Below, piece by piece: positions 50,849 through 50,934 of a DNA stretch of 50,934 nt. Numbering within the stretch: the first letter of the stretch is position 1; each line of letters begins with the position of its first letter. The translations under genes were made by a program, and so were the position numbers. Origin of the DNA: an uncultured Clostridia bacterium (lineage in GTDB: Bacteria; Bacillota; Clostridia; Oscillospirales; Oscillospiraceae); contig CAKNRQ010000014.1 in assembly GCA_930990965.1 (NCBI GenBank), forward strand, positions 1-50,934. The letters run 5' to 3'. Under the pieces are notes generated by a model. That model was not told the origin of the DNA. It saw only the letters and a program-made list of their open reading frames with translations, and did not search any database.

Positions 50849-50934
50849 CGCTTTGAACAGTCAGGAAATCCCCCGGCCAGTGAACTGAACCAGTAAAAAC
50901 GGACAATAGACAAAAGGCCCCCTGTGTAGGAAAA

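Overview
The window looks like chromosomal DNA of an anaerobic, Gram-positive Clostridia-type bacterium, most likely an Oscillospiraceae/Ruminococcaceae relative. The reasons are strong AGGAGG-type ribosome sites with frequent GTG/TTG starts, sigma-A promoters with 16-17 bp spacers, intrinsic terminators, a threonine T-box, a SleB-type cell-wall hydrolase, S-layer-homology (SLH) proteins, oxygen-sensitive enzymes (2-hydroxyacyl-CoA dehydratase, 2-oxoacid:ferredoxin oxidoreductase), an oxygen-scavenging flavodiiron protein, and the gdpP-rplI-dnaB order. The DNA is GC-rich by eye. No species name can be supported, and I saw no rRNA, tRNA, CRISPR array, phage or insertion sequence.

Layout. 1-2944 (minus): two 2-hydroxyacyl-CoA dehydratase-type subunits behind a CooC-like ATPase. 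Divergently at 3187-4169: a His-rich metal-binding protein, a CooT-like protein and an unknown protein. 4280-7648: an M23 murein hydrolase and a flavodiiron protein ending in two rubredoxins. 7716-8774 (minus): a sugar-nucleotidyltransferase with a short mutase-like tail. 8912-16853: a housekeeping block of c-di-AMP phosphodiesterase GdpP, ribosomal protein L9, DnaB, TilS, Hpt and FtsH, with a chain of RNA hairpins just before ftsH. 16894-19319 (minus): a membrane-tethered XRE regulator and two exported proteins sharing a C-terminal domain.

19499-28376 is the most distinctive region. Seven co-directional, tightly packed genes encode a Ser/Thr phospho-signalling island: a membrane FHA protein, a zinc-ribbon FHA protein, two PP2C phosphatases (one membrane-anchored), an exported trypsin-like protease with a cytoplasmic FHA domain, a soluble kinase, and a 1143-residue kinase with a very large predicted beta-helical outer domain. 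Kinases can write phospho-threonine, PP2Cs erase it and FHA domains read it, so the set looks self-contained. An unknown protein is encoded convergently at 28424-29539.

29698-35632 (minus): a catabolic operon of ketopantoate-reductase-like protein (interrupted by an in-frame TAG), four-subunit 2-oxoacid:ferredoxin oxidoreductase and an MFS carrier, with a GntR regulator upstream. 35905-39979 (plus): a SorC regulator and a DhaL-DhaK-LsrF-small protein operon, resembling a rewired sugar or AI-2-type catabolic module. From 40375: ychF, an SLH protein, a MATE transporter, an SDR/TetR pair with two matching palindromic operators, T-box-controlled thrS, a beta-helical lipoprotein, a SleB-like hydrolase, a zinc-ribbon membrane protein and a fumarylacetoacetate-hydrolase-family enzyme.

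Functions are assigned from motifs and remembered family features. No database search or structure prediction was run.
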